From Beta vulgaris subsp. vulgaris (taxonomy: Eukaryota; Streptophyta; Magnoliopsida; Caryophyllales; Amaranthaceae): DNA of 64,000 bases. The notes below the pieces were generated by a model. It worked only from the letters and a program-made list of their open reading frames with translations, searched no databases and was not told where the DNA came from. Of the stretch, positions 10,660 through 21,599 are shown one piece after another. The position numbers and the translations under genes were made by a program. Where the stretch lies: NCBI RefSeq assembly GCF_026745355.1, contig NC_079209.1:20008825-20072824 (forward strand). Direction: 5' to 3'. Within the stretch, counting starts at the first letter, position 1. Each line of letters starts with the position of its first letter.

Positions 10660-11290
10660 TTCATTCGTAGCTGGTTGATTAGGATTTTTCTTAGCACAAT
10701 CATGGCCTGCATTCTGACATTTTTGACAAAAGGGGGAATTCAGTCATAATGAACTGACTGTGTAGTTACCAGAATAGTCTTCAATATGAATGCTCTTAGG
10801 AAGCTCCTTGGTAACATCAACTTCAATAAGGAGTCTAGAAAATGAAACTCTCATTTGTCTAGTTGTAAATTCATCAGCAAACAGAGGGACTCCAATCATA
10901 CTGCTTATGTTACTCAGTGTCTCTGGCCCCCAACAGTTCAATGGTAGATTAGGAAATCTAACCCACAATGGCACTATTCTTATTATTTTTTCATGGAAGT
11001 TAAATTTAGGTGTCCAAGCTTTCACTATCATTGGCCTATTATTATATGAGTATGGACCATCATACATAATCTCATTCATGTCTTCTATAGACGCAAACTT
11101 TATCAAAAAATATCCATCTACATGAAGGAACACCTTAGGCTTACCAACATGATTCCATTCCATGTTAATAAACCTTATAATAGCACCTATGGATGGTGTT
11201 TGGCCAACAACATACAGAACTATGACATTTGCCCACACATCCGACAACTTTTTTAGTTCAACCTTATCAATTTTAGCAACAGATTACCCA
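10660..11290 (-). pseudogene. LINE-A ORF1 (DUF4283), N-terminally truncated
   Basis: The minus strand encodes a DUF4283 domain, the RNA-binding ORF1 protein typical of plant L1 LINEs: FLHVDGYFLIKFASIEDM, KAWTPKF, PLWVRFPNLPLNCWG, SFSRLLIEVDVTKELP. A stop then precedes a displaced zinc-knuckle-like CQKCQNAGHDC stretch at about 10705-10735. The basic N-terminal tail seen in the intact relative at 44188-45243 is missing; coding similarity fades near 11290, where gypsy sequence begins. The LINE is therefore either 5'-truncated or cut by rearrangement here. Non-functional. Confidence 0.8.
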
Positions 11291-11412
11291 TTATGTATGC
11301 TAGGACATTGGCCAGTATTCTACTTATCAATTCTACTGTTTCATTTTGACATTGGCCAGTATTCTATAGTCCTAGTTTGCTCGAGGACTAGCAAACCTTA
11401 AGTGTGGGGGAG
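11291..11412 (+). mobile_element. Fragment of gypsy internal 3' end
   Basis: Short stretch before an LTR. It holds a repeated 18 bp ACATTGGCCAGTATTCTA (11302-11319 and 11349-11366) and GTTTGCTCGAGGACTAGCAA followed by AAGTGTGGGGGAG, the conserved end plus polypurine tract seen before 3' LTRs of many plant gypsy elements of the Tat/Athila kind. No coding sequence. Confidence 0.55.
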
Positions 11413-13550
11413 TTGATAAGTCCCTATTTTATATATAATTTTAGTTCATTATATTACTCTTTGGTATAAGTTCTGAGACTTATAATAGGTTTTCTCCTTA
11501 TATTTTAACATTTTAAGAGTTAAGTTATTCAAGTAATAAAGTTGATTTAAAATATGAAAAATGCGCTGAATAAATTATTTGCTTGATTCTAGTAATACTT
11601 ATACTTGCTATTTATAATAGTAGTATATTTTTACTGTGCAAATATTTTGCTTTAGAACCCATTTAGTTTTTATTATGTATTTATTTTGTAGGAAAATTAG
11701 AAGAAGAAAAGCAAAACCAAGAAAAGAATGGAAGCCCACTAAAGAAACAAAGAGGAAACCTTCTTCCTTGGTCCAAATCACCAACAACAACAAAATCATG
11801 GGCTAAAAAGAGACGGCAGCAATGAGAAGAAAAGGAAAAAAAGAACCTAAGACTAACGAGGGAGAGAGCAGACCATTGAGAATAAAAGATTGAGCACACA
11901 GCAGCAACAACAGAGACGAAACCAACCAAGAAATCAGGCGGCACAAAATCAAGAAGCTGAATTAATCAAATCTAATAAGATAGAATCTTATCTTTTAGAT
12001 TCTTATCTTTGGAGATGATGAACGAGATTTGCGGAACGGTTTTGATGATAAATAGAGGAGAACAGAACACATAGAGGGACACAACCGATTGGGGAAAAAA
12101 CGCAACCAACAGACGAACACTAGGGGAAAAAAAAGGAAGGGCTGCGTTTTTTCAACAAGCGCAGCCGTACTAGTGAAGGGCTGCGCTTTTCTTCAAAAGC
12201 GCAGCCCTACATAACAGAAGGGCTGCGCCTTTGAAGAAAAGCGCATCCCTTTACTTAGTAGGGTTGTGCTTGTAGAAAAAGCGCAACCCTTTTTAAATCC
12301 AGGGCTGCGCTTTTCTTCTGTATATTAGTTTTTGTTCCTTTTTTTTCATTTTCGTTTCGTTCTTTTTTTTTTTGTTTTGGGTTTAGTTGCATTATAGAAT
12401 TCTCTATGTGATAACATTTTTTGATTTCCTGTTTTAGTTTTAGTTTTCCTTATGGATTTGGATGGTTTACTTTAAAGTTTAATGCAAATGTTAAAATTCA
12501 GAAAATGTGAGATTAATATATGAGTAAAAAAATGTCAAACAAAAAAAAGTTTTTTTTGTTTTTTTTTTGGTAGGAAGGGCTGCGCTTTTGCCTAAAAAGC
12601 GTACGTTGTGAAGGGCTGTGCTTGAAAAGCACAACCCTACTTAAAAAGTGAAGGGCTGCTATTGAAAGGTCTGCTGTCAAAAAGCGCAGCCCTAAGGGGC
12701 TTTTTTAGCGCAACCCTTCCTTATTTTTCCACTAGTGGAATCTAATTCATGTGTCAAATTGGAGTTTATTTCTCTCCTCTCTTAGTTAGTTTATGTTTAA
12801 TTTCAGATTTTTAGTTTCAATTGGTTTGTTTGATTTAGCTTTTATGTCTAGCTAAATTTCTTTGTTCTAGGGTTAGATGTAGTCATTTAAATTCTGTCAA
12901 TGAATTGAATTAGTTGTTTGGGTTTATCTATTTCAATTGCAATTTGATGATTTTGGTTTGATTTTGTATAATTGATTTGGCCAGTTGATTATATGTTTAA
13001 GGTATTGGATTAGTAGCGGGGGTGAACTTTCAATAATAGTTCGTGGAATTGTCAAACGTCAAGTAGTATAATTTTAGGAATAGTTATACACTTGGGGTGA
13101 TCGTTAAATTGAATTTCTTGTTCCTAATGAGTTTATGGTAATGTTTACAACCACAGAAGTAGGCGTAAAGTTATTATAAACATACGTTTTCTACCTTAGA
13201 AGAGGAGATAATATAAATTAGGAAATTCGATCATTGCAATACAATAGTCTTTAACCCAGCAATTAGTTTAATTTCATTGTAGAAAGTAATTGGCGAAATC
13301 TAAGTCCTGGAATTGTTTCTCATATTTGATTCTTACCGATTAGTGTTAGAATTAATAGTAGTTTATATTATTTTAGCTTAGTTGTTTTCACTACTCACGT
13401 TACCCGAATCGTCTAAATAATATTAGATTTTCGTAATTTGGTAGTTGACTATAGACCTCCTTGTGGTAAACGATATCTTGCTTAATCTATATTTACTTTA
13501 ATTAACCCGTACACTTGCAGTATTTTAAGGTACATTTAGGACCGACCACA
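11413..13550 (+). mobile_element. Gypsy (Tat/Athila-type) LTR, interrupted by a CACTA element
   Basis: Begins TTGATAAGTCCCTATTTTAT directly after a polypurine tract and ends somewhere between CGTACACTTGCA (13519) and the GACCGACCACA at 13540-13550. The mid part carries the typical LTR phrases GTTCTAGGGTTAGATGTAG and ACCTCCTTGTGGTAAACGAT. Without the 620 bp insertion it is about 1.5 kb. No primer binding site follows it, so it is a 3' LTR or a solo remnant whose element has been lost. Minus-strand frames at 11608-11944 look spurious. Confidence 0.6.
12118..12737. mobile_element. Non-autonomous CACTA element, 620 bp
   Basis: Left end CACTAGGGGAAAAAAAAGGA and right end, read on the opposite strand, CACTAGTGGAAAAATAAGGA form terminal inverted repeats starting with CACTA. 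Both are followed by AGGG(C/T)TGCG. The 3 bp duplication GAA (12115-12117 and 12738-12740) is exact. Subterminal DNA repeats AGGGCTGCGCTTTT and its inverse AAAAGCGCAGCCCT many times, as is usual for transposase binding regions of this superfamily. There is no transposase frame, so it depends on a partner element. Confidence 0.9.
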
Positions 13551-14011
13551 TGTGCACTTATATAGTATAAGCTTTTTGAATCTTGTGTTATTATCCAACT
13601 GGACAACTCGATATTTCCTCACGAAGACCCCTAGACTGCTCTCACAGATGATTGATCTATGATACATGAAGGCGAGATCAGGAGGGAAATAGTGTTTCAC
13701 AATATTTTCACCCCATGCCTTATAGACCACTAGGAGTTGGAGCAAGTCCTCTTTTCCTAGTTTTGGCCATAAGTTCATCGCCAGGAAGTCTATGTCACTT
13801 CCTATGCTTGTAGCACTTGAACCTTTTTCCTCCACTTCTTTTGGTTGGATCTTTGAATCCTTTCCAAAGCACTTGAAGATGTTGGCTTGTCATTTCTTAA
13901 TCTTTCTTCCTTAAATTCCTCTAAATCCTCCTTAATGATGTCTATGTTGAACCTATGCCTCCAAAATTCTCCAGGAAAATTTGAAGGAGTAGCAGCTTGT
14001 TGGTTACCCAT
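13536..14011 (-). pseudogene. Unrecognised ORF pair with frameshift
   Basis: Two overlapping minus-strand frames probably formed one protein of about 155 residues: an N part starting MGNQQAATPSNFPGEF with charged helices (EDLEEFKEERLRND) and a C part with FLAMNLWPKLGKEDLLQLL and a final CTCGRS. The switch lies near 13802-13835. I do not recognise the family. It sits downstream of the Tat element's antisense ORF and upstream of the gypsy LTR, and may be an extra retrotransposon ORF or a captured host fragment. Confidence 0.35.
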
Positions 14012-14640
14012 TTTCTTGAGAGTTTTAGGATTTTATAGAAGATAAAGATTTGGGAGTGAGATATTTAACAATAACGCAATGTATCTATAATATGTTATGT
14101 TAACTTATTCCAAATTTTTTAGGGATAATTAAGTGTCATTTGATATTATCATCACTTCAGTTTAATTATAGATTTTAATTATCTTAATTTCCAAATTCTA
14201 GCCCTTAGTGGGCGAACATGGGTTAACAAGACTTGCCCACTAACTCTTGATTTGTACTCTTATCTTCTAGAGTTTAATCATTAATGGCGTGTGCAAGTAG
14301 AATTTGCCATCATTACTATTGCAAGTAATTTTAAGTCCCTAGGTTTAAATGATTAACAGTTTTAGTATCCCAAGAGACACTTTATGACTTTAACCATATA
14401 AATTTAACATGCATTATTTGATTTGATTGTTCATTTTTGAAACGTTTATTTTTTAGCGTCTAATTTTGTTGATTGAACTATAAATAAATAAATAATGCAA
14501 ATAAAGTTTAGAACAATAAAATGAGGAAATTTTATATTTTCATTTCATAATAACAATAAAAATTACAACCTAGAAACTGAATTTTTTTTTGAAAATTTCA
14601 ACTTAATTTAGAACTTAAATCCTAAATTTCTAGGCCTAAT
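14012..14640. other. AT-rich stretch without recognisable features
   Basis: No frame, terminal repeat or RNA gene is visible. It is probably non-coding sequence of the surrounding Tat-like element. Confidence 0.4.
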
Positions 14641-14761
14641 CTAAATCCTCCCTATGAGTCCTAGGCTTGAAAGCGTTTGAGTCAGCCTCGAAATCGCTGC
14701 CTTTGGTATCCCCCTCGGCAGGGCCGCACTCGTTGCTAGAAGACTTATGAATCCTCCTCCT

Positions 14762-15133
14762 TTAGGTAGGGGGTTCATTATCATCTTCTTCTTCCTCGTT
14801 ATCTTCATCCTCCTCTTCATCTTCCTCATTATCTCCCTCAGCACTATCTAACGAAGAACAAGAATCCTCTAGAGAAGAAGAATTCTCTGAGGAGAAAGGG
14901 TCTTCTCTCTCATCTTCTTCCTCCTCCTCTTCCACTTCTTTCTGTAACTCCTTTGGGATTGTAGGATGAGGAGAAGGGATACATGGTTGAGGTTGATAAA
15001 CCTCTTGGGGGTTGATCTCTATTGTGAGGCAAGATTCTGCAGAAGGCTGGGGAATATCCATTTGGAGATGGAAATTTTTTATAGAGAGAGTCTTAGGGAA
15101 ACGAGAGATTTTTCTTTGTGGTAAATTTTTCAA
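14762..15133 (-). CDS. Acidic low-complexity ORF, unknown
   Basis: An open minus-strand frame of 123 codons starting MKNLPQRKISRFPKTLSIKN. The second half is nearly all Glu/Asp/Ser (about residues 66-120), encoded by repeats of CTTCCTC-type triplets. It matches no family I know and could be chance openness of a GAA/GAG-rich tract. It lies between the antisense PMD ORF and the frame-shifted ORF at 13536-14011 in the 3' part of the Tat-like element. Confidence 0.3.
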   Translation of the reverse strand: MKNLPQRKISRFPKTLSIKNFHLQMDIPQPSAESCLTIEINPQEVYQPQPCIPSPHPTIPKELQKEVEEEEEEDEREDPFSSENSSSLEDSCSSLDSAEGDNEEDEEEDEDNEEEEDDNEPPT

Positions 15134-15611
15134 GAGATGGGTGTGATATTAGAATTATTACACTATCCCTTTTATAAAGGATTTTAGCATCTTCTAAAAA
15201 CCTGATGAATCAAAAGTTATGCCATTTTTTCTAAAAATGTTCTTTAACCTGATATTTTCTTTATAATGGGCTTCCTAGTCATAACTCATTAAAATGAATT
15301 TCATGTAACTTCAAAACCCTTTATGTTTTAGTTTGTTAAAACCTTAACATTAATTTGGCCTAATTAAAAGATGACCCAAAATAAAATATGGCATGCATAA
15401 CACACGTGTTTTAATTTTGGTTGTCTTCTCCGTTAATACCCTTTTTAAGGATTTTAGGAAAATTTAAAATCTTTTAGACCAATTTAATTCTTTGTAAAGC
15501 CACAAACATTACCAAACTTCAATTCATCATGTCTAATAAAGAACTCACCGTGAGAATGAAATTCGTGAGGCACTGGCTAAAAAGGGTACTGGCTAAAAAG
15601 GCTTTTCTACC

Positions 15612-17590
15612 ATGCAATCCACATCAGCTCGTCAATTATGCAACGCCATAAAAGTGAATATTGGGAAATATAAGCCCAAAGTATTTTGGTATGTGAATAA
15701 GCTCACGAATTCTCTTAATACGCCTTTAGAAGAGAAGATACCTTCCATTGGTCCTAGATTTCCTTTCAGAATGGAAAGCCAACAACGTCAACCTATTTTG
15801 GAGCAGTGCTATTCATTCTTAGATCATATCATTTTCGAAGATACTAAACCCATAACGCTTCCTTTTACTTCCAAGTCACTCTTCCATTTATACCGTTCTT
15901 TATCCGATAAACCTTTTAAAGGTTGGATTTCAGGAATGGATGCAAGAGCATGGTTTTTGCGCATGCAACCTTTTCACGATAAATAGACCAAGAACAAGAT
16001 ATTGCCTTTTTTGAGACTAGCTTCTTATGAAATCATTCCCTTTGATGGAGCTATATTCACTACCTTATTGGCTTGTTTGGACCCTGCCATCAACTGTTTC
16101 TTATTTAGATGGGGACCGATGACTGTAACATTGGCTGATATTGCTCTTATCACTGGGACTTCTCCAATGGGTAAATATGGAATGGACCTTCCCATCTTCT
16201 ATCATGTGAAGGAGTACAATCATCTGTACAGTTAGTGTTTATCAATCTTCTGCCAAAATTGCTAGTCCTTCTGCTAGTTCTAGCAAATGTGGCTTTCAAA
16301 GATCTGTTGACTTCTTCACCAATAAGGATTCAAGTGAAGCAGTTACTCCCCAGGAAGAAGTATTGTTCCTCACTTTTGTGCTTTCCAAATTGATGATGTA
16401 TAGTGCTAAAGGAGTAGTAATATTATGGCTATCTCTAGCTGTTAACATCTCCCATACTTCTAAAGAAGTGGCTTTAGCTCCTGTTTTATTAGGACAACTT
16501 TATAGATGCCTCTTTAGGAATAGAGAATTCTTCAAAGGTTTTGCCATTCATACCTCTAAATCCCCCATATTCCCCACTGATAGGGGATTTGGACCCTTGT
16601 GGCTTCTGACTTGCTAGGGCCACTTATATTTTCCAAGTCTAATGATAATCAATCCCCCTTCTGCTTTTGAAGCATTTAAGGATTTAGATGAAAAAGATCT
16701 TTCGTTTGATCCATTTTCATTCCTTTCCAAACTAGAAGACTATAGTTGTTGTGGTTAAGTCAGCTTTAATCTTGTATCTCCAGATCAAGTTTGGCAATAA
16801 AGTCTGCTTTTTTCGTATTTCTTGGTTTTTACTAGCAACCCTGGCACCTGGAATATCTTCCCAGGTAAACAAGTTGTTTCCATTGAAAAGGACCCTTGGC
16901 ACCTTTATGCAATGCTTGCTTAGCTGCAATCCCTAGACATTCACTCTAGTTCCCTAGGGAGTAGGAACTTTTGGAGTAGTGTCCTTAGGTCCAGGCATTT
17001 AATAACAGCTGAACCTGAGTATTTTTGGTTTTGAAGTTTACAACCCACAGCTGGTAGCTAGACAATATGAATTGCTCAAAATGTTAGCTATACCTTATTT
17101 CTTAACCCATAATGATCCTTGGATAGCAAGGGGTCGTTTTGAGGAAAGCAAAGCCCTTCGAAGCAACACTCTCAGTCTCACCCTTATGTCCATTATTCCT
17201 TGAAATGGGTTACCAAGACTGTTCGAGGCTTCCAAACATGGTAGGATCATGTATTCCCAAATGATAAACAATGTGCTGATGCTATAACAAACTTTGAGGA
17301 TCAACTCTTTTTGGGTTGTAAGTGATTTCTTTCCTTAGTTATTTATAACTTTTAGGAGAAATGAATATTACTTATTCTCCTTTTGCTTTTTACTACCTTT
17401 TAGCAAAAGCTGGCAAGAAGAAACTGAAAGTCCCTGATGGCATGCAAATGGACTCTAGATATGGCAGACTATATTGCACTATTGTTGGCCAGCGAATTTT
17501 TTACCATGTTCCTTCGGAAGACGAAGATGATGCTGCCAATGATCAGGGGATATCTTATGGAGATGTCCAAACTATAGAGGACATTTAAAC
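15612..17590 (+). pseudogene. Antisense ORF of the Tat element: plant mobile domain (PMD-like)
   Basis: Plus strand, opposite to the surrounding Tat-like polyprotein. Pieces: 15612-15986 (FRMESQQRQPILEQCYSFLD, then LARAWFL-type DARAWFLRMQPF), 16002-16235 (FRWGPMTVTLADIALITGTS, the hallmark PMD block) and 16363-16617 (FLTFVLSKLMM, then SKEVALAPVLLGQLYRCLFR). PMD proteins occur in plant hosts, MULEs and Ty3/gypsy elements. Extra antisense ORFs between pol and the 3' LTR are documented for the Tat lineage. Stops at 15985 and 16233 and frame changes show decay; the frame at 17361-17588 (FYYLLAKAGKKKLKVPDG) continues the same ORF. What the protein does for the element is unknown. Confidence 0.65.
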
Positions 17591-18780
17591 CGTGGGACCA
17601 ATAGAGCAGATTGATCCTTTAAGAGAGATGTTAGGAAAAGAGATTATAATTATCTTTCAGCCTTTAAGAACACTCCATCCCCAGAACTAGTAGAGCCGTC
17701 TGAATTTGTTTAGAATACTACCAAAAAGAGAAATATTAGTTTCCTTTCTGCTCCTAAATCCTTTAGGCATTCCTATAGGAAACTTCCTGAATTAGAAGCA
17801 TCTTATGAGGTCCAACATTGTGATATCTCTTCTGATGAGGAGAATACAAAGACCATATCTCAATTTTTTCCAAAAAGCAAACTTCATGGAGTTAAAGCTG
17901 GTATAAAAACCTTCTTCCACTCTTTTATACGAAGTTTCATTATGTCATAAACCTTTGTCTATTGCAGGTTCCTCTGGTTTGAATGAGTCTAATAATCTTA
18001 ATAATTCGTCTTTTGAGAAGCCATCAAATCTCAATTTTGAACAGCCATGAAATCTTAACTCTATCAATCAACCTTATGTACATGTTCCTACAACAGTTGA
18101 TCCAGGATTAACTTTTGAAAGTGGTTCTCTTGATTAACCTGTCATCACAGCTGTTGATGTGCCTAACATCTCACCTCCCACTCTCATGCCGAGCAATATT
18201 GCCCCCCAGTTGGCAACAAGAGCAATCCTTGCTATGGAAGTACAAGGTGCCCCCCAGCTAGAAGAGACTCTCTACCCCAGTATGGAGTCTGCTGAAGAAG
18301 ACCTGCTTCATCAGTATAATGAAGATGCTTTGGATTCCACTCCTTTAGATGTTGTGTTTACATACTCTCCTCTTACTCTAACGATTGTAATAGCGAACCC
18401 TTCTATTATTAGAGGTGAGGTTCTAGAAGGTGTCATTCCTTTGGATTTTACACCCTTAAGAAGCAGGGCCTTTGACTACCTCTAAATGTTCATAATCAGC
18501 TTCACAATCCTTTCTTGGGACTGGTTTTTCTTTCTTTCATCGTGAATTTATTCTAGAATTCCTCTATATGAACTCATATCCTCTTGAAACCAGACTTCAC
18601 TCTCTTGCTATCTTGGCTTCTCTACTTTATGATGCAGAGGGAAGCACCAAAGAAGCAAGTATGATGAAAGAGTGTGATGGAGGAGAAGTTAAAGTAAATA
18701 TGTCCATCATTATAAGGGATCAACCTGCTTCTAGCAATATTGATAATTCCCTCAATGATGAGTCTTCTTAGCACGTAAAA
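17591..18780 (+). pseudogene. Antisense ORF, middle disordered part
   Basis: The plus strand continues with low-complexity Ser/Pro/Asp-rich frames, the longest at 18159-18485 (MPNISPPTLMPSNIAPQL...) and 18568-18771. Stops at about 17693, 18048 and 18136 break it. It probably links the PMD region with the coiled-coil end at 19015-19374. No domain recognised. Confidence 0.4.
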
Positions 18781-19014
18781 CAAGAAGATAAAATATGGCA
18801 CCTCTGCCTGATCCTTTAACAAAATCCTCATGATCGCACTTTTAGACAAGCTCTCAAGAAAATTTTGGAATCCCTGGTTTCTCAAGGGTTTGAGTATTGG
18901 ATACACTGCTTTGATTATGTTAAGGGAACTCTTCTTCTTCAACAATGTAATGCTTATATAAGAGTCAAGTCTCTTAAATTCTCAGCTCAGAAACTCTAAG
19001 AAGAGGAGGCGTCT

Positions 19015-19374
19015 TTGGAAACTCAATTCAAATCCTTTAGAAATTTCAGTACACGGATTCAAGATTCTTTAAGTTCTTATGACCAGAGGCTAAAATCTCT
19101 TTTTGAGGAAACACAATCTCTACAAATTCACTTCGCTGAGATTAATAGAGAAGATATCAATATCATTAATAAGAAGTCTTCACTCCAAGAAACCATTGAT
19201 ATTGAGAAGCAAAAGCTTGACCAAGGGCGCACCAAGCTTGCCGATTTGAGGCAAGAGATGTTTAAAGAAATGGTTGTACAACAAAGTTTAATCCTCCAAA
19301 AAGAGAAAGTCGATAATGCTTGGCCAACCCTTAAAAACCACTGTTTAGTTGTTAGACAATGTTGGAACGTTTAA
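19015..19374 (+). CDS. Antisense ORF, coiled-coil C-terminal part
   Basis: An open frame of 119 codons on the plus strand with strong heptad character: ESFRNF-type start METQFKSFRNFSTRI, then DQRLKSLFEETQSLQIHFAE, IDIEKQKLDQGRTKLADLRQ and QQSLILQKEKVDNAW. It is rich in Lys, Glu, Gln and Leu without Pro or Gly, so a long helix is expected. It follows the PMD fragments in the same direction and ends shortly before the antisense 3' end of integrase. Probably the tail of the same accessory ORF; the ATG at 19015 is likely internal. Confidence 0.5.
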   Translation: METQFKSFRNFSTRIQDSLSSYDQRLKSLFEETQSLQIHFAEINREDINIINKKSSLQETIDIEKQKLDQGRTKLADLRQEMFKEMVVQQSLILQKEKVDNAWPTLKNHCLVVRQCWNV

Positions 19375-19829
19375 GATGTGTAACGTTATTTTTGAATGTT
19401 GTAGTCTTAGTAATCCCTTGATCTTTGAAACAATTTTGCATGTTTTTGTTGAAACACGGGATCATGTTGTTCCCATATAGATGGATGATATTTCTTTACA
19501 AATTTTCCATTCATGGCTCTAATACCATCTATATATTTTAATAAGTATGTCATTCCGGACATTTTCTAATGAATAATAAAGGGACCTTGCCACTTAGGTG
19601 ACCATTTCCCTAACTGGGGATCTTTGTAAGCTGCTTCTGGCATAAATAATTTTCACACTGTATCATTTTGTTGAAAGTACGTAGTCACTACTTTTTATTG
19701 TAGCCTTAATAACCTTTTCTTTTTGGATTCTCATTTTAGCCAAGGCTTCTTCCTTTACTTCTAGAGCATCCAGGGTTTCAATGTTCATTGCCTGTGAATA
19801 GTCATCTCTTGATAATCCCATTTGTTGGG

Positions 19830-20900
19830 AACCCTAGATGACCTTACATTCGATCACTTCGGCAGAGATGATTGAAGTATGCCCATAAACTAAGTTAAAA
19901 CGAGTAAATCCTATCGCTTCCCTTTTAAAGGTCCTATAGGCCCATAAGGCATATAGCAATAATTTATCCCATTTCCTTTGATTATTATCTATCATCTTTG
20001 AGATTCCATTCACTATGATCTTATTGGTAGCCTCATATTGACCATTTGCTTTAGCATAGTAAGGTGTTGAGTGCAACTTAGTAATCTAAAATTGAGTAAG
20101 ATAGTCTAGCAAGTCAGGGTTTCTGAATACAGTGGCTTGATAAAAAGTATAGTTTATGGAATTCCAAATCTTGTAAAGATTTATTCTTCCAAGAAATTTA
20201 TTACAAGATGTGTATTGATCATATTGCAAGCTTGAGCCTCCACACATGTGTTCAGATAATCAGTCACCACTGGGACGTACGAATGCTTCTTAAAAGATGC
20301 GGGATTAATTTCTCCTGAGGCATATATTGCATATCCTCTAAAGGGCAACTGTTTGATGATGTATTTTAATTATCAGGCTGGGGCCCTGCTGATGGGTCCA
20401 AACTTTTGACATCTTTTACTACCTTTTGCATAATCTATACAATCCTTTCTCATAGTGGGCCAATAGAAACCATGTTCGTGCAACAACCATCTCATTGTTA
20501 AGCCGTTTTGATATGCACCACATAGCCCTTGATGAATTTCTGCCATGATGGTTAAAGCCTCTCAGCATCCACACATTTCAAAAGTAATCCTTCTTGATCC
20601 TTTATGTGTAGTTAACAAAATTGCATGCAAAATTTAGTTGCAGCCATTTCAACTCTATTTGGCACTTTTATCCTAGTTGGGTTCTCGGAATAGTGAATAA
20701 TTTCATCTCGCTAGTCCTCATCTTCCCTTAATATTGAAATTTTATAGACTTCTAATATTCTATGATATTTCTTTATCAGCTTCATTAAAAGGATCTATGA
20801 TTTTTTCTTGGAGAATAATATTTTCATTTTGTAAAGGTATCTCTTCTCAAGCAGAAGCTATTTGGGATAACTGATTTGCTATTCTATTTTACTCTCTAGG
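19830..20900 (-). pseudogene. Tat-like integrase
   Basis: Minus strand. The N-terminal zinc region reads HGFYWPTMRKDCIDYAKGS followed by KRCQKFGP (about 20370-20490). The end of the catalytic core is at 19834-20076, with STPYYAKANGQYEATNK, WDKLLLYALWAYRTFKRE and FNLVYGHTSIISAEV. The enzyme would insert element cDNA into chromosomes. Stops and frame changes between these blocks make it inactive. Order after RNase H (21084-21325) is that of Ty3/gypsy. Confidence 0.75.
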
Positions 20901-21083
20901 AATGTGTATGAAAGTAATCTTCTCAAAATTTTTAGACAATTATTGCTCTTTCTTACTGCATTCCTGTGATATTGATGATATACATCAAAACTCCTAAGTC
21001 ATTTGATAAATAACTAGTTGAGAATCTCCATATATCTTGGCTTTTTTAATCCCCAGTTATAATAACAATTCCAACCTAATCAA

Positions 21084-21340
21084 CTAAGCCTCATATTCTA
21101 CTCTATTGTTGGTGCATGGACCCTTTAGGGTTACTGCTAGTTTGGTTGGAATGCCATCAGGAGATAGAATATATATTCTAGCTCCCGCTGTTTCTCTAGT
21201 ATTAGATCCATCGCAAAATAATACCCATGGAAGGAAATCCTCATCATTGATTCCCGATTCATATAGCAAGGATGAGTTGCTAAGAAGTCAGCTAAAGATT
21301 GACCTTTTACTGTCTTTTGTGGCACATATATAAGGTCAAA
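21084..21340 (-). pseudogene. Tat-like RNase H
   Basis: Minus strand. WVLFCDGSNTRETAGARIYI carries the first catalytic Asp, LSPDGIPTKLAV follows, and CTNNRVEYEA carries the second acidic residue. TNNxxEYEA is typical of the additional RNase H of Tat/Ogre elements. Two frames overlap because of a frameshift near 21140-21270. It degrades template RNA after reverse transcription in active relatives. Confidence 0.75.
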
Positions 21341-21599
21341 TTGTAGTAAATGTAGACTCTATTTGCTTAACCTACCTTTTATGAAAGGTTGGGATATCAT
21401 ATACGTTATGACATTAGTTGGAGATACCACTTCTACTAAAGGCCATGAAATAATGTATGAGCTTGATTGAAGCATCATATAGGCACAAACACCATTTTTC
21501 TGCCATGGTATACCTTTGTTTTGTGTCATGCATGATTCTACTTAGATAGAAGATGGTCTGCTCATGCCCCCTCTCGTTTTCTTGAATCAGTAGACTACT

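Noticed and set aside
11608..11944. Minus-strand hydrophobic frames
   Set aside because: Lie inside a gypsy LTR; no homology recognised, low-complexity TTC/CTT sequence.
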